Source of the DNA: Thuidium tamariscinum
Taxonomy: Eukaryota > Streptophyta > Bryopsida > Hypnales > Thuidiaceae
Direction of reading: 5' to 3'
Length of the DNA: 64,000 nucleotides
Assembly: GCA_947034885.2 (NCBI GenBank)
Contig: OX344749.2
Coordinates: forward strand, 18,739,501 to 18,803,500
In this document: positions 24,101-37,358 of the stretch, one piece after another
How the letters are laid out: each line of letters begins with the position of its first letter
Position numbering within the stretch: the stretch's first letter is position 1
Position numbers and translations under genes: made by a program
The notes under the pieces: model-generated
Seen by the model: only the letters and a program-made list of their open reading frames with translations
Told to the model about the DNA's origin: nothing
Databases searched by the model: none

Positions 24101-27100
24101 CAGAAAAGGAAGTGTATCAACGTGGTAGCGACACTGTATTGTGACTCACCGTAATCATTATGGGAAAAGACCCGCAGGCACTCCTCCTCCGAGATATGCC
24201 ACAAGCGAACAGTTTTGTCCATTGATGAAGACAAAAGGAGCTTGTCCGAAATGCTCGTCTGTTCCCAGAATAAACGTTAATTGTCAACGCGGAAATTGCA
24301 ATGAGACACTGCACGTTTCAAAAATAAAGTATACATAGACAGCTTCCCAGAAAATACCTTGGTCTGCGACCACGATAAATCCAGAACATCTCCTGTGTGA
24401 CCATAAAACGAGCGCACAGGCTTTTCAGAGAGCCAGAAGAGTTTCGGTAAAGGTCCCTTGCTTCCAAGATGGCTAGACTTCCTACTTTGGGACACTCCTT
24501 TTCCACCCCTTGTGCTGCCTTCCTTGACACCTCTAGTACTCCCTTCCTTGGCACCCCTGGTGCTGCCGTCTTTGTCTGCTTCGGTGCTCCCATCCCTACT
24601 GCCCTTGGTACTTCCTTCCTTATCCCCCTTGGAAATCCCATGTAGACTAGACCTAACGTTGCCACCTTTAGCAAATCCGTCATCCCCCTGGGGATATAGC
24701 CCATTTTCTGAATTCCCGTTTTCAAACTGCCCACCAGAGAAATCTGCAGAAAATTCGCGAACTTAAAAACTATTTGAACGGGAAATCTGCACATACATCA
24801 AATGCAGCAAGTGCACAGAATATAATTGGAAGACTTGATTTGAATAAGTAGCATACCAAATTCCGAGAATGATGGATGATCAAGGACTTCCCAGACACGA
24901 ACCACACGGTCCTGACCGGCACTGGCGAGATATCGTCCGTCAGGACTAAATTTCATGGTCCAAATTGCCCCTTGATGAGCTTGAATCTCCTGCCCTATGT
25001 GTAAGTCAGAGAGTTCCTTGATAGATTTCCGACGAAGTTTAACTTTCACTTTCTTGGACTGCCTCCAAAAAGAGCCAGTAGTAGTATCATCAGCTGGATT
25101 TCCGCCCTTCGTAGAGCCCTCTCTGTCAGGACCTGCGAATGAGCCTTCTCTTGAGTTAACTCCTTTTGTAGACCCATCCCTAGAAAGTCTTCCTCCCCTT
25201 GATGAGCCATCTGTATCCTCACCGCTTTGCGAGTGTTTTTCACTTCTAACACTGCCTCCACTACCAGGCCTCTCCTTCGGCTTTTTCACAACAAAGTACT
25301 TCAGCCAACCGTTCTTCTTTTTCGTTGAGGTTTTCCCAAGCCCGGATTTTTCATTGCTGAACCCACTTTCTGCAGCTCGTTGCCGTCTCTTCATCTCCTG
25401 CGTGATCGGAGAAAGCCCCACCACCTTCTCAAATTCTGCCAGTGTCAGCTCCCTTCCCGTATCAACCTCCCTCAGCATGTTTAATGACCCATCCGTGTTA
25501 AACCTGTCCATCAAAAACTCCTTCCCACTGTCCAAGTCTCGAATTTTTAACTCTGTTTCGTCCATGCCAAAGTCCTCAGCTGCACTGTATCCATCTTGGC
25601 TTCTAGTCTCGTACCCATTATCAGTATCAAATGATTGAGACAGTTTTTCCTGGGAACTGGACGCTTGGTGCAGGTTTCCAGCTTCTGGAGTCCAAAGAGG
25701 TGAAAGACTGCCCTCAGGACTGGCCAAGACTTTGTTCGTCCCCTCTTGATAAGGACTAACGTCAGGACTGGTTCCGGCGCTCCTGTATCTACCATGGCTC
25801 AAGGGCCCTAACCTAGAAAGCATAGGACCTGCTTTATTCTTCCCGTCCTTCAGAACTGCACCATTGACCTCTTCCATCCTATTATTGCCAGTTTCATCCA
25901 ACTGACCAAACTCGGTAACACTCTTGAAACCATTTTCGACCGTGTTGCTGTCGACTCTCTTTCCCAACTTCACTATCAAATTTCCTCGTGAGCCCTCTAG
26001 ATGCTGGCAAGGACGTGTCAAATCACCCTTCGACTTGCGATGTTCTCCACAAATTCGGCAAGGCGGTATCTCCTGCACATGCAAGAGCAGGGCAACGTGT
26101 ATAAGTACTATGATTTATGACTATTCAAGCATTCGACAGATTCAAACTGTCAAGTGGGACGTCCAGCACCCTTAACGGCTAAAGTCTTCTGTAAAAAAAA
26201 CTTAAGCTATTCGTCTTCAAGCCTGAATGCACCCGACTAGAAGCCAAGCCCGCCAATGAATAGAAGTATAATTGGCGATTATATTGGTAGTCACTAGTGA
26301 AGTGGGTGCAATTCCTACAGTATCCGAAATCTTGCGTCCAATGCATGCATAGGCAGGAAGGATCAACAGAGGAACCGAAATTTTGGTGGGATACGCACGA
26401 GCACAACCTGTTGCCATTAACCCACCAATTTTGTGGAGTACAACATCATTAATGACGCAAGAACCGAAAAAAAGCTCTTGGAAAGTAAAAAACAAGGAGT
26501 TGGCTTCAGCTGCTCATTAACCCCTAAATGCCCAAATGGCCCAAAGTGGCCGCTCTCATATCTAGAGATTTCGAAGTACATCATATCGGAGGTTTCAAGA
26601 GAGGTTGAATTATGTACCAATAGATAGAAGAAAATCATACCCTGCATTTTTTAACAATAGAAATATGTTGTGGGAGTTACTATAATAGGTTCAAAAGTGG
26701 ACTTCTCAATTTTAGTTTGGTGAAGGATCGTCGTGACAGCAAATGCCTGAAGGGAACAGCTCCCACGCAGACTCTACCTATTAACTCATATTCAATTTAT
26801 TTTAATCAACAATAATCAACTATCAGCTTCCAAAATGAACCTTCCAATAGTTTAATTCCGTTCATAGGGGATACATGTGCACATCCTTCCAGTTGCAGAC
26901 GGTCAAAAGAGGAAACCAGAGCAGGATCATCCTGAAAGCAAAGCAATTCAAGAGATGGAAATGAAAAGTTTGCAGCTTGAAGGGAAGAGCTAACACTCAC
27001 ATTGTCCACACAGTCCGAGGCTTCCCCAGTCTTGGCAGCCACCAAGTTTTTGCTCACCAAGGGCGAGGCCGGGCCAACACTGGGCTCTTCTCGCAAGTTC

Positions 27101-27348
27101 TTGATCCCCCAATTCTTGAAGAATCGCTGCCTGCGGTCGTTGACACTGCTCGGGTCACCCTTCCACACCGAAAATTTGGAGTGGAAGGAGGACGGCGTCC
27201 AGACCGGCGGTCGCTCATGGCTCGTCACTGGGGCAACTCGTGGTCCCATAGACCGTCTCACACCTTCTTCGGCGTCGGAGCTCGATGCAGACGTGATGTC
27301 TTCCACAGTCTCGTGAAATTCATCCTCTGATCTGGCGGTGCCATCCAT
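21157..27348 (-). CDS. WD40-repeat protein, WDR44-like
   Basis: Ten exons join in phase: 27348-27001, 26931-26875, 26072-24857, 24743-24358, 24258-24150, 23809-23652, 23544-23493, 23277-23195, 22509-22416, 21923-21157. The product has 1,089 residues. The N-terminal half is acidic and disordered. It includes [15 protein letters not shown] and [20 protein letters not shown], hallmarks of the plant WDR44-like family. WD units begin near residue 497 ([20 protein letters not shown]) and continue with [54 protein letters not shown] and [12 protein letters not shown], so about seven units make one propeller. Between WD1 and WD2 lies a low-complexity insert of repeated GST[KR]G units, and a long Ser/Asp-rich insert precedes the last unit. 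Animal WDR44 binds Rab11; the role of the plant proteins is unproved. The short exon 2 (19 codons) is the least certain part. Confidence 0.9.
26517..26545 (+). mobile_element. solitary TTAACCCC-type transposon end in a WD40-gene intron
   Basis: TTAACCCCTAAATGCCCAAA lies inside intron 2 of the WD40 gene. It agrees with the left ends at 5242 and 8191. No matching right end follows in the intron, so this is a remnant or a chance match. Confidence 0.35.
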
Positions 27349-29310
27349 GCTTCTTCACAAGCTCAGCATGAAGCAGCACCCAACATTATTCCTCACCATT
27401 TCCTGTTCTACATCTTCAAACCCCTCTATTTTGACCTCTAAGACGACACCCTAGAATATCCTGCACACTTCCCAGACCATCATCGACTGTATCACACATT
27501 CAATCTAATGTGGAAAGTTGGAACCCCAGCTGGTAAGATTCAAGATGCTTCACGCGAATCCAGCTCCCTAGGACAACAACGTTTTCCAAGGAAATCATTG
27601 AAATCTTTCCTCACGAGATGAGACCGCCATTGTTACTGTCATGGCACCCCGATTGCCATTCCCAGTTGCTGCGAATTCGGTCCAGTTTTGCCCTAATCAA
27701 ACCTTCTTGCTCTCCTAGTCGGGGCTCCTGCGAATTTGACGAGTCCCAGGGAAAGTACTCTTCCAATGTTGGCCATTTAAGGAACGAACGCCATCGGAAA
27801 CTAAACCCTCCATCACTCTAAGATTCGCCATGTCGAGCAATCGCGCGACTTTGAAGCCGTCATTCTGTGAACAAGTGGCCTGGAAAAGCGAACGCTGACA
27901 ACTCTCCGTAATTTCGCGACGAACACAGATCTCGGATCTTGAAGACTGTCATACACCTCGGCGCGCAGAAACGGCACTCACTCTGTTTCGGAGAGGAACT
28001 GCTGTCTGACGCCTCGCAGATCTCCAAAATCAAGTCAAAGATAGCTCACCATCCCCGATTGTCTCCCCTTGACCTAGGCGAAACCCAACCCTAAGATCCA
28101 CGAAACTTCCCCTTCGCGAAGCCAACGAAGAACTTTCGTCCCAAACAAGTACAGATCTCGAGCTCAAATCACTTGACCAGTTGCTCGCCGGGGATCCAGT
28201 TTCAATCTGCAATCCAGTTTCAATAGTCAAAAACCTCATCACAAGCAAAACCAAAGCCACGCAGTACCCCGGATCTTAGTTCACCCAAATCTCTGCCACT
28301 CCATCCGTCCCCTTCTTCCAAAACCCAGCAATCCCTGTCCCAAATCAAAAATCTCACAACCCTAACCCCAGCCCAAATCCTCCCAACTTCGCAGAGATTT
28401 TCACACCAATTGAACACATAACCTCGAGTCTTTCACATTCCTCTTGCCCCGATCGCTGAGTCAAACCCTGTCTCTATCTATCACAAAGGATCTATAACTT
28501 ACCACCCACACCGCGTGTCTCTCCTCCCACCCATCCTCCGACAAACGGGATGGAAAATTTTCAAAAACCAAAATCCCCAAAAATGAAAACTAAAATGCTG
28601 TAACAAAAACTTAACAGATCCCAGGTACAATACCGAATACCAATAATCAAACTCGCGTGAATAAAGAGTTGGTTGGAGGTAAGTCACATGGACATCCATA
28701 GCAAGTGCTGCTACCCTTTGCTACCCTGAACCACGATGTCATCATAAGAAAAGACACGAGAAAGGCCTTGCCAGCACCCACCAGGCCACGAGAGAGGAAT
28801 AAGAGTCAAACCAAGCCTGTTGCTGATCCCAAACTGATAGACAGAGAAGTTTCGTTCAGCTTCCAACGAAGCTTACTGTAATGCCTGCAATCAGAAATAC
28901 AGACAGAAACAGGGGAGTGGAGTGAAGGTGAAGGCGCCAGGGACAGAGTTTGGGTTCTACAGCACAGAATGGCGTTGCCGAAGCGGGTGGGCTGGCTCGC
29001 CATGGAGCTCCATCATCAATTTACTGCAGGATTAGCAAACTTGCTCTGACATCCACCTTTTCGTCTGATTCCCTGCTTGCAGGCCCGGATTCACTGGCAC
29101 CGGTACAGGAACCTGATACTCCGTATAATCCACCCCTGGGGGTAGATTTGGGAGAGGGTTGGTGGATTCCGGGGTGCAGGGCCTGACAAAGGGGACGTGA
29201 TTGCTGGACCTAATTTGCCGTCCCGTTAGCATTGATGGGTTTGACAACGAACTTCTGATCTGGGGCAACTCTGTATTGAAGAGCATCTCCAGTGAGTGAC
29301 CCGTCACAAG
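27349..29310. other. 5' flank of the WD40 gene with possible minus-strand exons
   Basis: Composition is GC-richer than the block to the right and the sequence is free of recognisable repeats. Part of it should be the 5' leader and promoter of the WD40 gene. Two minus-strand open stretches look protein-like. One is at 29307-29032 (NPLPNLPPGVDYTEY, QVPVPVPVNP). The other starts with ATG at 29003 (MASQPTRFGNAILCCRTQT, Ser/Arg/Pro-rich, with a GTAAGC donor near 28880), like the first exon of an organelle-targeted protein. No downstream exon could be joined with confidence, so no gene is called. Confidence 0.3.
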
Positions 29311-32300
29311 TTTATGTAGGAAAACGTGCCGTGGTGTGCATGATTTAGAGAGTGGTTTTTTCTTGTCTGACCCATGTGCAACTTAATCCTTACAGGACGG
29401 ACCTATCAGTGTTTGTTTTTTTAAATTTGAAGAGAATCTGGATTTGGGCTCCAGGTGAAAAGTAAGTGGTTGAGGCTAGGCGACACTCAAATTTACTTTT
29501 GGTGCAAAATTTGGCTCCAAGTTAGAAATTAGTATAAGCTATATGGCTTCAGAACAAAAAAACAAAAAAACATCTTCACCAACTAGAGCTCTTAGATTGG
29601 TGCAAAATAGAGCAACCATGTTTCAAAGAGTGGTGCAAAATGGGATGCTCATGAATTATGAAAACTACGACTCATAAGTTCAAGCACATGAACTACAACT
29701 CATTCATATACTTGGGCTTCAAAGTTCAATACCTTCCCAATTCATGTGCATGAAGTTTTAAATGGTTTCTACAACAAAAATGCAACCTCAAAGATTGCAA
29801 TTGGGAGGAAAAGCCAAGTAAAATTGAGAGCAAGAAAATTGTAGCTTCAAAGGAAGTGACAAAATCTAGTGATAGGATGAAGGTACCCTTTATATGTGGC
29901 TATAGTCTATACCTATATTTGCAACTTTGGTATATTTTAGGCAACTAAAGATGAAATGTTGTTGAATCAACATTTGGATAGGTGGCGACAGGGTGGAAAA
30001 TCCTAGTAGTCATAGTCAAGGTAATGGTTAATAAGGTGTGATTGAAAATTTACATCTAGCTTTTTAAATTTTTTTTTCCTCCAAATTTTTCTAAAGGCTT
30101 GGTGCGGAAGATAATTTTTTTGTGCTCTTAGCCTTTTTATCACCTAAAAAAAAACCCTGGGACCTATAACCATTGATTCAGAGCCTCTTTGTCCATCACT
30201 CAGTTTGTTGCCATTTTTATACTAGATATGTATAAAAAAAATTATGTTTATTTTTTACAAGATGAAATGACATGTCTTCTTTACTACATGAAAATTTTAG
30301 ATTTTTTTGTGGAGAATTCATTTTTTGAGAATTTTTGAAGTAAAGTTAAGAAAAATCACATCAAATTGAAAATTATTTCAAAAAATCTGAAAATTTCATT
30401 GTATGTGTATATTTCACTGACAAACATCATAGTATAAACTCAATTTTAGTGTCATTCTATGATTAGAAATTGATAAACATTGAAAATACATCCAAAGTAT
30501 AAATGGAAATAAAAAATTAAATTTTAGGAATTTTTCAAAATTCGAATTGGAGTAGAAACTAGAGTAGATGACCTTCATTTTGTTTGTTGGGCTCAAATTC
30601 AAAAAATATCATTTTTCTAGAGAAATTTGAGATTTAGAGCAAAAAGTAGCAACTTCTCAATATACAATAAAAGGGCATATTTTGTGATCCGTTTTTTTTA
30701 CTAATTTCTCATTCACACGAAGACAAACACTAGCAAGACTACAAACTCAATAGGAACTCCTTATAACCTTCCATGAAAGGTCAACAAAAAAAATGGATGA
30801 AAAAATGATTAGAATCTCTCTCTGTATCACCTTCTAGTCATTCCAAAGCTACAAATTGGTGTTACCACTGTTAAAGGATTAATATTGAAATTTTCAATCA
30901 ATTGTAAGTGTTTACTTGTGCAAGTGCTAAAAAAAACATCATTCTATATAAGATAGCATATAAAAAAACATTGAGCTTATGTAGTGAATCTTCATAATTT
31001 TTGCATCTTAGAACTACATTACAATATTCAAAATGTTTTGTTTTTTGCCTTTGAGCACTCTTAAGCCTTCAAGGTCCAATGCATTTGGAGGCTTAAGAAC
31101 ATCATCGCTTTTGAAGTTTTGTAGTTGAAAATGTCACTAAGGTATAGAAATCTCAACAAATTAGTCTTGTAGTTTACATGTTGTAGATGATATGAATCAA
31201 ATTTGGAGTCAATGATTTGACCACATAGATTGCAAGCTTATAATGTTTTAATGTTGAAAAAGGATACTCAAACTTTCCTAGAAACACGCTTCAAGGTGAA
31301 ATTTAGCTTTCCAAACCTATTTAAGATAATAAAAATTGAAACTATAAAAAGCTTCAAAACTAGCATACAAATAAATACATCCGTGAAAGAAAATATTATT
31401 GAGTTGACTCGTTGTGTTTGCAAAAAGCCTTTGAAATAGCAAAAAAAATAGTGAAAAAAATTTCAATCACACAAACTAGACTAGTATGTGCAACTTTTTC
31501 AAAATATATTTTGCAAATAAACATTGTGTGAAGAAAAAATAAGCTACCAATGTTCACCATTATCCAAAAATGTCCAAATTTTGAACTTGAATTGCTCCCA
31601 AACATTCAAAACACCTTGGATTGGCATGAAAATTTTATTACAATAACTAGAGTACAATGGAAATACAAACCAATAAATTTTACTAAAAACAAACATTGGT
31701 TGAAGGAGATAAAAGCCTTCAAAGTAGCAATAATCAACAAAAAGTATCTAATGGATGACTTTAATATTCAATGTAGAAACAAAAAATGCACCAACTAGTG
31801 CAATAATTGGAGCATTTTGGTGACTATCTTGGTCATGGGGATTGTGTCCTTCAAAGGTTTAGTAAAGATGTAAGCACCTAAATGCAACACTTATTCAAGA
31901 TTTGCAGATCTTGACAGCACTTTTAAAACAAAATGGTACATGTTTGTTTAGAAATGATTTAGAAAACCAACAAAATTGGTTTTAAATTTTTCCAAGCTCC
32001 TATAAATATAATATGAAAATTTGAAAACTACTATGTAGATGCACTTAATGTAGAGACTAGACCAATATTAAAGTAGGCATGGAAATGCCCCAAAGTGACA
32101 CAATCTAACTTTGGATCACACACAAGTAATTGGTTACTTCTTCAAAGAGTGGTAACTTCTTGGAATCCTAGTTATCACTACTTTTGAAATTCACTTGTCT
32201 ACCTTGGATTCACTTGCACTTAGATTTAGCGGGAGTGCTATTTTGTGAGCTTTAGAGCATGAGCCTTAGAGCCAGAGAGCCTGTGAGCCTCTAATTTTTG

Positions 32301-32479
32301 GTAGAATTTTTAGTGATTTTTAGAATGTAGATCTATTACCATGCTTTAGGAATTTAGAATTTTTATAGCTAATGAACTTAAGAGAATATATCAATTGACT
32401 TGAAAATAGGATTGGAGCACCTCAAATGTTCTCCAAAAATCTTGTCTATACACCTTGTTTAATTTCTTTTTCATTCTTA

Positions 32480-33415
32480 GTTGCAACTCCAACACCCCTA
32501 CAAAATAATGGCCCTGTCTATGTAGCAAGAGGCTCCTTTGGAATTTTGGGATTTGAGACTCTAAAAGAAAATTAAATTAAATTTTTCACCTTCCTTTTTT
32601 CAAAATTCCACCACCTTTGGAAACCTCTCTTGGTACTAATAATCCCCTTGTGGGATTTGAAATTTGTGACTTTCAAAACTCTTTTTTTCAAAAAAGAAAA
32701 AAGAATTCAATTTTTTTTTCAACTTTTTTTTCAACTTTGTCACCCACCCAAAACCCTCTTGATAATGAAAAGCCCCATGGAGGTAGAAGGGCTTGATGCT
32801 CTCAAAACTTTTCTTTTCATTTTTTCAATTTTTTTTTTTTTTGATTGTCACTTCTCAAAATCCCACTTGATACCTAGAATCCCCATGGAGGGTCTAGGGC
32901 TTGGAGTTCTCTAATAAAAATAATAATATTTTTTTTTAAATTTAGTTTAGTTTACTTTCTTTGCAACTTTGCCACCTTTACAAACCTCTTTTAGTACCAA
33001 GAGGTCAATTGGGGTGTGATGGAGTTGCAAAAATAATAAATGATAAACAATAAATAAAATTATATATATATATATATATTTTTTTTTCTTTTTTTCTTTT
33101 TTTCTTTTTTTTCTTTTTTTTCTTTTTTGCAACTCCATCACCCCTAAAAATCCTTTTTAGTACCAAAAGACCCCTTTTGGGATTCGGGATTTTGGACCTC
33201 AAGAAAAATTCTAATTTTAAAAAAATAAATTCTTGGAAGGTATTGAGAGACCCTTTATAGAGACTAGGGTTTGAATTTTTCTTAAATCAAATTTTTTTTC
33301 AATTTTTAGTTTGAATTAATTTTTGGTGTGTATGTATGCCATCATTTTATCACCTCTAGAAAACCTAGTGGACATTGAGAAGTCCTTGGAGGGTTTCAAG
33401 GTTGGGACATTCTAA
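32480..33415. repeat. degenerate tandem array, ~110-165 bp units
   Basis: A theme recurs about eight times: (CAACT)..CCACC or CACCC, then AAAACC[CT]CTT, TAGTACCAA or a similar string, then CCCC.TGGAGG or CCCCTTTTGGG, GGGCTTGG or a variant, and CTCTAA or CTCAAAA. Units start near 32482, 32605, 32735, 32847, 32962, 33126, 33228 and 33345. They are separated by runs of T or AT of changing length. The units are well diverged, so the array is old. No coding frame runs through it. Confidence 0.55.
33061..33128. repeat. microsatellite (TA)n followed by (T6-8 C)n
   Basis: About ten TA dinucleotides run into blocks of six to nine T separated by single C. It lies inside one spacer of the degenerate tandem array and probably arose by slippage there. 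Confidence 0.95.
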
Positions 33416-34503
33416 AAAATTGTATGTGGCGCGAGGGTGGTGCATATCACTTGACATGTGCCCTCCGTCATTTGTCCAAAATATTTGTTTACCCTTAGAA
33501 AACCTTCAAGAGCTTAAGTTCTAGCAAATATTTTTGTGACAAAAAAATGGGGCTAGAAGTTGGTTAAAATTGTCACCCACCAATATGTTAACCACACTTC
33601 CACGGTCATAAGTCCACAATCATAGGTCCATAATCATAGGGTTGAAACTTTACTATAAATAGAATTTTTTTTAAATGACTTTGCTTTTCTCTCTTTTGGC
33701 CTAAAAAATTCAAAGTTATTTTTGGTTAATGCTTTGGGCTCATAAGGCTTACACTCACAACTCTCAAGCTCATGTTTTTAGGGTCACAAACTAGCATCAT
33801 TGTGGATTTAAGTCATTTTTTTAGGTGTCCAAGAATGAATGATGACACATTTGGGTGCTTTTACTTGCCTTAATGTTTTATTATTGTTTTGTACACATGA
33901 TTGTGAGGATACATTGTTTTTGGAATGGCATGTGCAGGCATGGGGCCTTCTTCTTCTAGGAAGCTTGGATGACAGTTTGTCTTGAATGGCAGCGTTAAGG
34001 TAGAGGGCTCGAAAACAGTTCGAGCATTAAGAACCGCCCCTATAACTGGTTGTAGAATGGACATGATGCAGTTTATAAATTGACCTTACGAGTCATTGAA
34101 TGAAGTGAAGGAAAAAGCATTCTTTATCGCAAGAGCCAATCATTGTCTTTGCTTTCCTCATTTTTCTTTAGAATTGCAAGTGAACAGTATATGAAGGACC
34201 TAGGAACATAAATAGGGACCTAGGACACATCTCCTTTGAAAATTCATAAGTAATTCAATAATGTTTCAAAAAATATGAAACCACTTGGGCTAGATTTTCC
34301 ATCAATTTTTCTTGGTCTGAAAAATGAGCTAAAAATGTTCCCATCTAAAGAAATACTGTAAAAATGCGAACCAGCCCTTAGATGAGTGGTTTCTGAGCCT
34401 TCTACCTTAATTTTCTGCAATGTTGGGCGAATTGAATGGGATGTTCAAGTTCAGGTATCTTGATGCCATCCTAACTGATAGTAGCCACATATAGGGTGAA
34501 CTA

Positions 34504-34637
34504 CCCATTACAGAATAAATGGGAGCAGACCCAATGCGGGTCAGATTTTAGTGGTGGTGTACATTCAAGTTCTTAAATGTACACCTCCAGTATAATTTGA
34601 CCTGCGATGGGTCTGCTCCCATTTGGTCCGTAATGGG
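34504..34637. mobile_element. foldback MITE, 134 bp
   Basis: The left half CCCATTACAGAATAAATGGG, AGCAGACCCAATGCGGGTCA and TGGTGTACATT pairs with the right half (AATGTACACCTCC, TGACCTGCGATGGGTCTGCT, CCCATTTGG, CGTAATGGG). Nearly the whole element folds into one hairpin with about 85 percent pairing. No target duplication is clear. The superfamily is not assigned. Confidence 0.65.
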
Positions 34638-36411
34638 ATGATTTATCTTAAGTATTGGGGGAGGTCTACATAACAGCTTTTTGCTTTTTGTTCTTTATTT
34701 TTTATGAAGTGCCAATATGGAGATATAAAATGTTATAGCGGTGCACCAAATTTCAACATTCATCACCATAATGGAAAAGAAATATCACATTAACTCATAG
34801 TCCAAGCATGTCCATAAATTTGTTTCATTTACAATCTAGTGATTTCATCTAAAAAAATTTAATTTGAAGATTTCAAGGAAAAAACTTTATAGTTTGTTGT
34901 CATTTTCTAGCCATAATATTTTTTTTCTAGAGCAATTTGGCACTAAGAAACCAAAATTAGAAGTTCTAAAGATGAGGCACTAATAACAAATCACTAAAGC
35001 AATTTTTAGAACAAATTGTGCATAGTATGAGGTGGTGGAATTTTTCTCATGTAGAAAGGTAGGAAATATGGAGATAGAAAAAATTTCAGAATTTTATTCA
35101 CAAAATTATTGTGAATTTTGGGATTCAATAAGTACTCTTGATCCATAGCTTTTCTATAGAGTCTTCTAACCTTGATCATTCAAGAATTATTTTCCAACCC
35201 ACTACTTCCTACTTCTTACACTCACTATTGTACTTGGGACATAAGTCATAACTTTATTAGTTTCAACCTTGAAACGGACCCAAAAAACACAATTCAAGCT
35301 CTAATTGGAAATTTGTTATGGCCTTCATTAGAAATACTGCACCCATGCAAGTCGGATATTGGACAGGGCTAGTTATTGGTGCCTCAACATTAATTTACAT
35401 ATTTGCACTTATGTACATCCTCGGTAAACTTTAATGGACCCTAAATGTATTTGATTGGATTTTCACCAAAACGCTTCAAAATCACCATTACTAGTACAAA
35501 ATTCAAATTTTGAATAAACAACATTCTTTGATACATATTACCATAAGATCTTATAGAAACTTAGTTTGAGAAGATATGAAATTTTAAAAAAAAATTCTAC
35601 CATATAGATTGCAAGATAATAGGGTTTGAATTGACAAATTTAAGATTATTTGCCTTACAAGAAAACAAGCAAGTGTACTTTAGAAGGTCATATTAACTTG
35701 AAAAAAGTTCAAACTGGTGGTAACTCTTTGAATTTATTCTTAAGGAAAGTTGGTAACATGCTTAAAAAAAATTCAAATCATTTTGATCAAAAGCTTTAAA
35801 TCATTGTATTTAGTAGAACTCATTTATGATGAAAACACTTACTTGTTGCAATTTTTAGTTTAAAAATATAGACTCACAATTTCTAATTATTTTTTTGAGT
35901 TTGATCTCATTTTTTACATTATAAAGGCAAGTGTGTAATATGCACCAAAAATTTATGAAAGCCCATTCCATTGAATCACTATATTTGGTAGAATTCATTT
36001 ATAAAAATATTTATTTGTTGCAATTTTTAATTAAAAGAAAATAGACTCACAAGTTGTAATTATACTTTAAAAGGTGATTTCAATTTTGACACAAACAAGG
36101 TAGTTGAAGACATCACCCTAAAAAATCATGAAAGCCCATTTTATTAAGTTGTAGTGCTAAGTAGCCTTATATCCATTCCATTAAATCATAGTATTTAGTA
36201 ATTCTAAATCCATAAATCTATTTCAATGAAGCTTTCAAAAGAATTTAAATAATTGTCTCTATGAATTTTTGATGTAAGATCTTGCCAAGAGTATTTAATT
36301 CCTTCACTTTATACCCTTAAATACAGTGAGAGTTTTGTTACATTCTTATGAATTTTTTTCGAAGGTCCTACACACTTGAACAAATGTAAAACAATTTCAA
36401 TGTGGCATTAT

Positions 36412-36553
36412 AAGAAATCCATGTTTTAGGTGATGGATTTTAGGTGACATTCAATGTAGTAAGACATGTTTTTATATCATCAATGATGTCTGCCATCACA
36501 TCTTGGATTCTTAATCTTTAAAATGAATCCAGGATGTTATGGCGGACATCAAA
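36412..36553. mobile_element. CACTA-type MITE, truncated copy in left arm
   Basis: The left half matches the MITE at 37171 (CATGTTTTAGGTGATGGA and so on) and continues through a 14-base loop into the first part of the right half (GGATGTTATGGCGGACATC), where it stops. This copy therefore keeps the loop that the 37171 copy has lost, and lacks the right terminus. Confidence 0.6.
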
Positions 36554-37170
36554 ATGTTAATTTTTAAAATATGAACTCCCATAGAAGTGTGCTCTGAATG
36601 AATTTTTAAAAGTTCACAAAAATTCATTGGTCATAGAACTCCCATAGAATGTACTCTAAATGCTTGTTGTTGTCTAGAACTCCCATTAAACTACTTATAA
36701 ATGAAGAAGATATAGAAATGATAGATTGTCTCTTTGAATCTTGTCTAGGAATGCAGATTGTAAAAAATTATCACTATAGTCTCGGAAATTGCTTTTTTGA
36801 GAGCATCACATGGAAGATTTGCATATTTTCATTGATTAGGTGTCCAAATCAAAAGTTATATTGTCCAAAGTTTATTGAGAAAGACACCCAACATTTTGAG
36901 TTTACATTTTAAGATGCAAGTTCTAAGACCAATGAATTTTTGTGAACTTTAAAAAATTTATAAATGACATATTAGGGGTGATTGAGGTGTCAAATTTTAA
37001 TCAAGGTGAGATAGGATGAAATTGAACTTGGGAATAACTAAAATTTGATGATTCCTTTATCCGAAATTCTTGTTGTATTGAAGAGACTAGGTCAAAGAAT
37101 GAAGTACTTGTACCAAGTTTTAAGATTAAAAAAATCATACATGCAAGTTCAAATTTGTTTTAAAAAGCCA

Positions 37171-37358
37171 CACTACATGTTTTAGGTGATGGATTTTAGG
37201 TGGCATTCAATGTAGTAAGACATGTTTTTATATCAACAATGATTTCCACTATAACATCCAGGATGTTATGGCGGACATCATTGATGATATAAAAACATGT
37301 CTTACTACATTGAATGTCACCTAAAATCCATCACCTAAAACATGGATTTCTTATAGTG
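37171..37358. mobile_element. CACTA-type foldback MITE with CCA target duplication
   Basis: The element begins CACTACATGTTTTAGG and ends TTCTTATAGTG. It is almost one long hairpin centred near 37260. CCA flanks both ends directly (GCCA/CACTA and TAGTG/CCAC), the 3-base target duplication expected of CACTA (EnSpm) transposases. About ten bases are missing just inside the left end compared with the right end and with the relative at 55611. Confidence 0.75.

Noticed and set aside
24318-24794. 158-codon minus-strand frame over WD40 exon 4
   Set aside because: This is the wrong frame; the frame that carries the GST repeats and [12 protein letters not shown] joins both neighbouring exons in phase.
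24997-25638. 213-codon plus-strand open frame rich in Pro and Ser
   Set aside because: It is antisense to exon 3 of the WD40 gene, whose low-complexity codons leave the other strand open.
36649-36912. 87-codon open frame in the palindrome spacer
   Set aside because: It has no domain and lies between arms of a small inverted repeat; it is most likely chance in unselected sequence.
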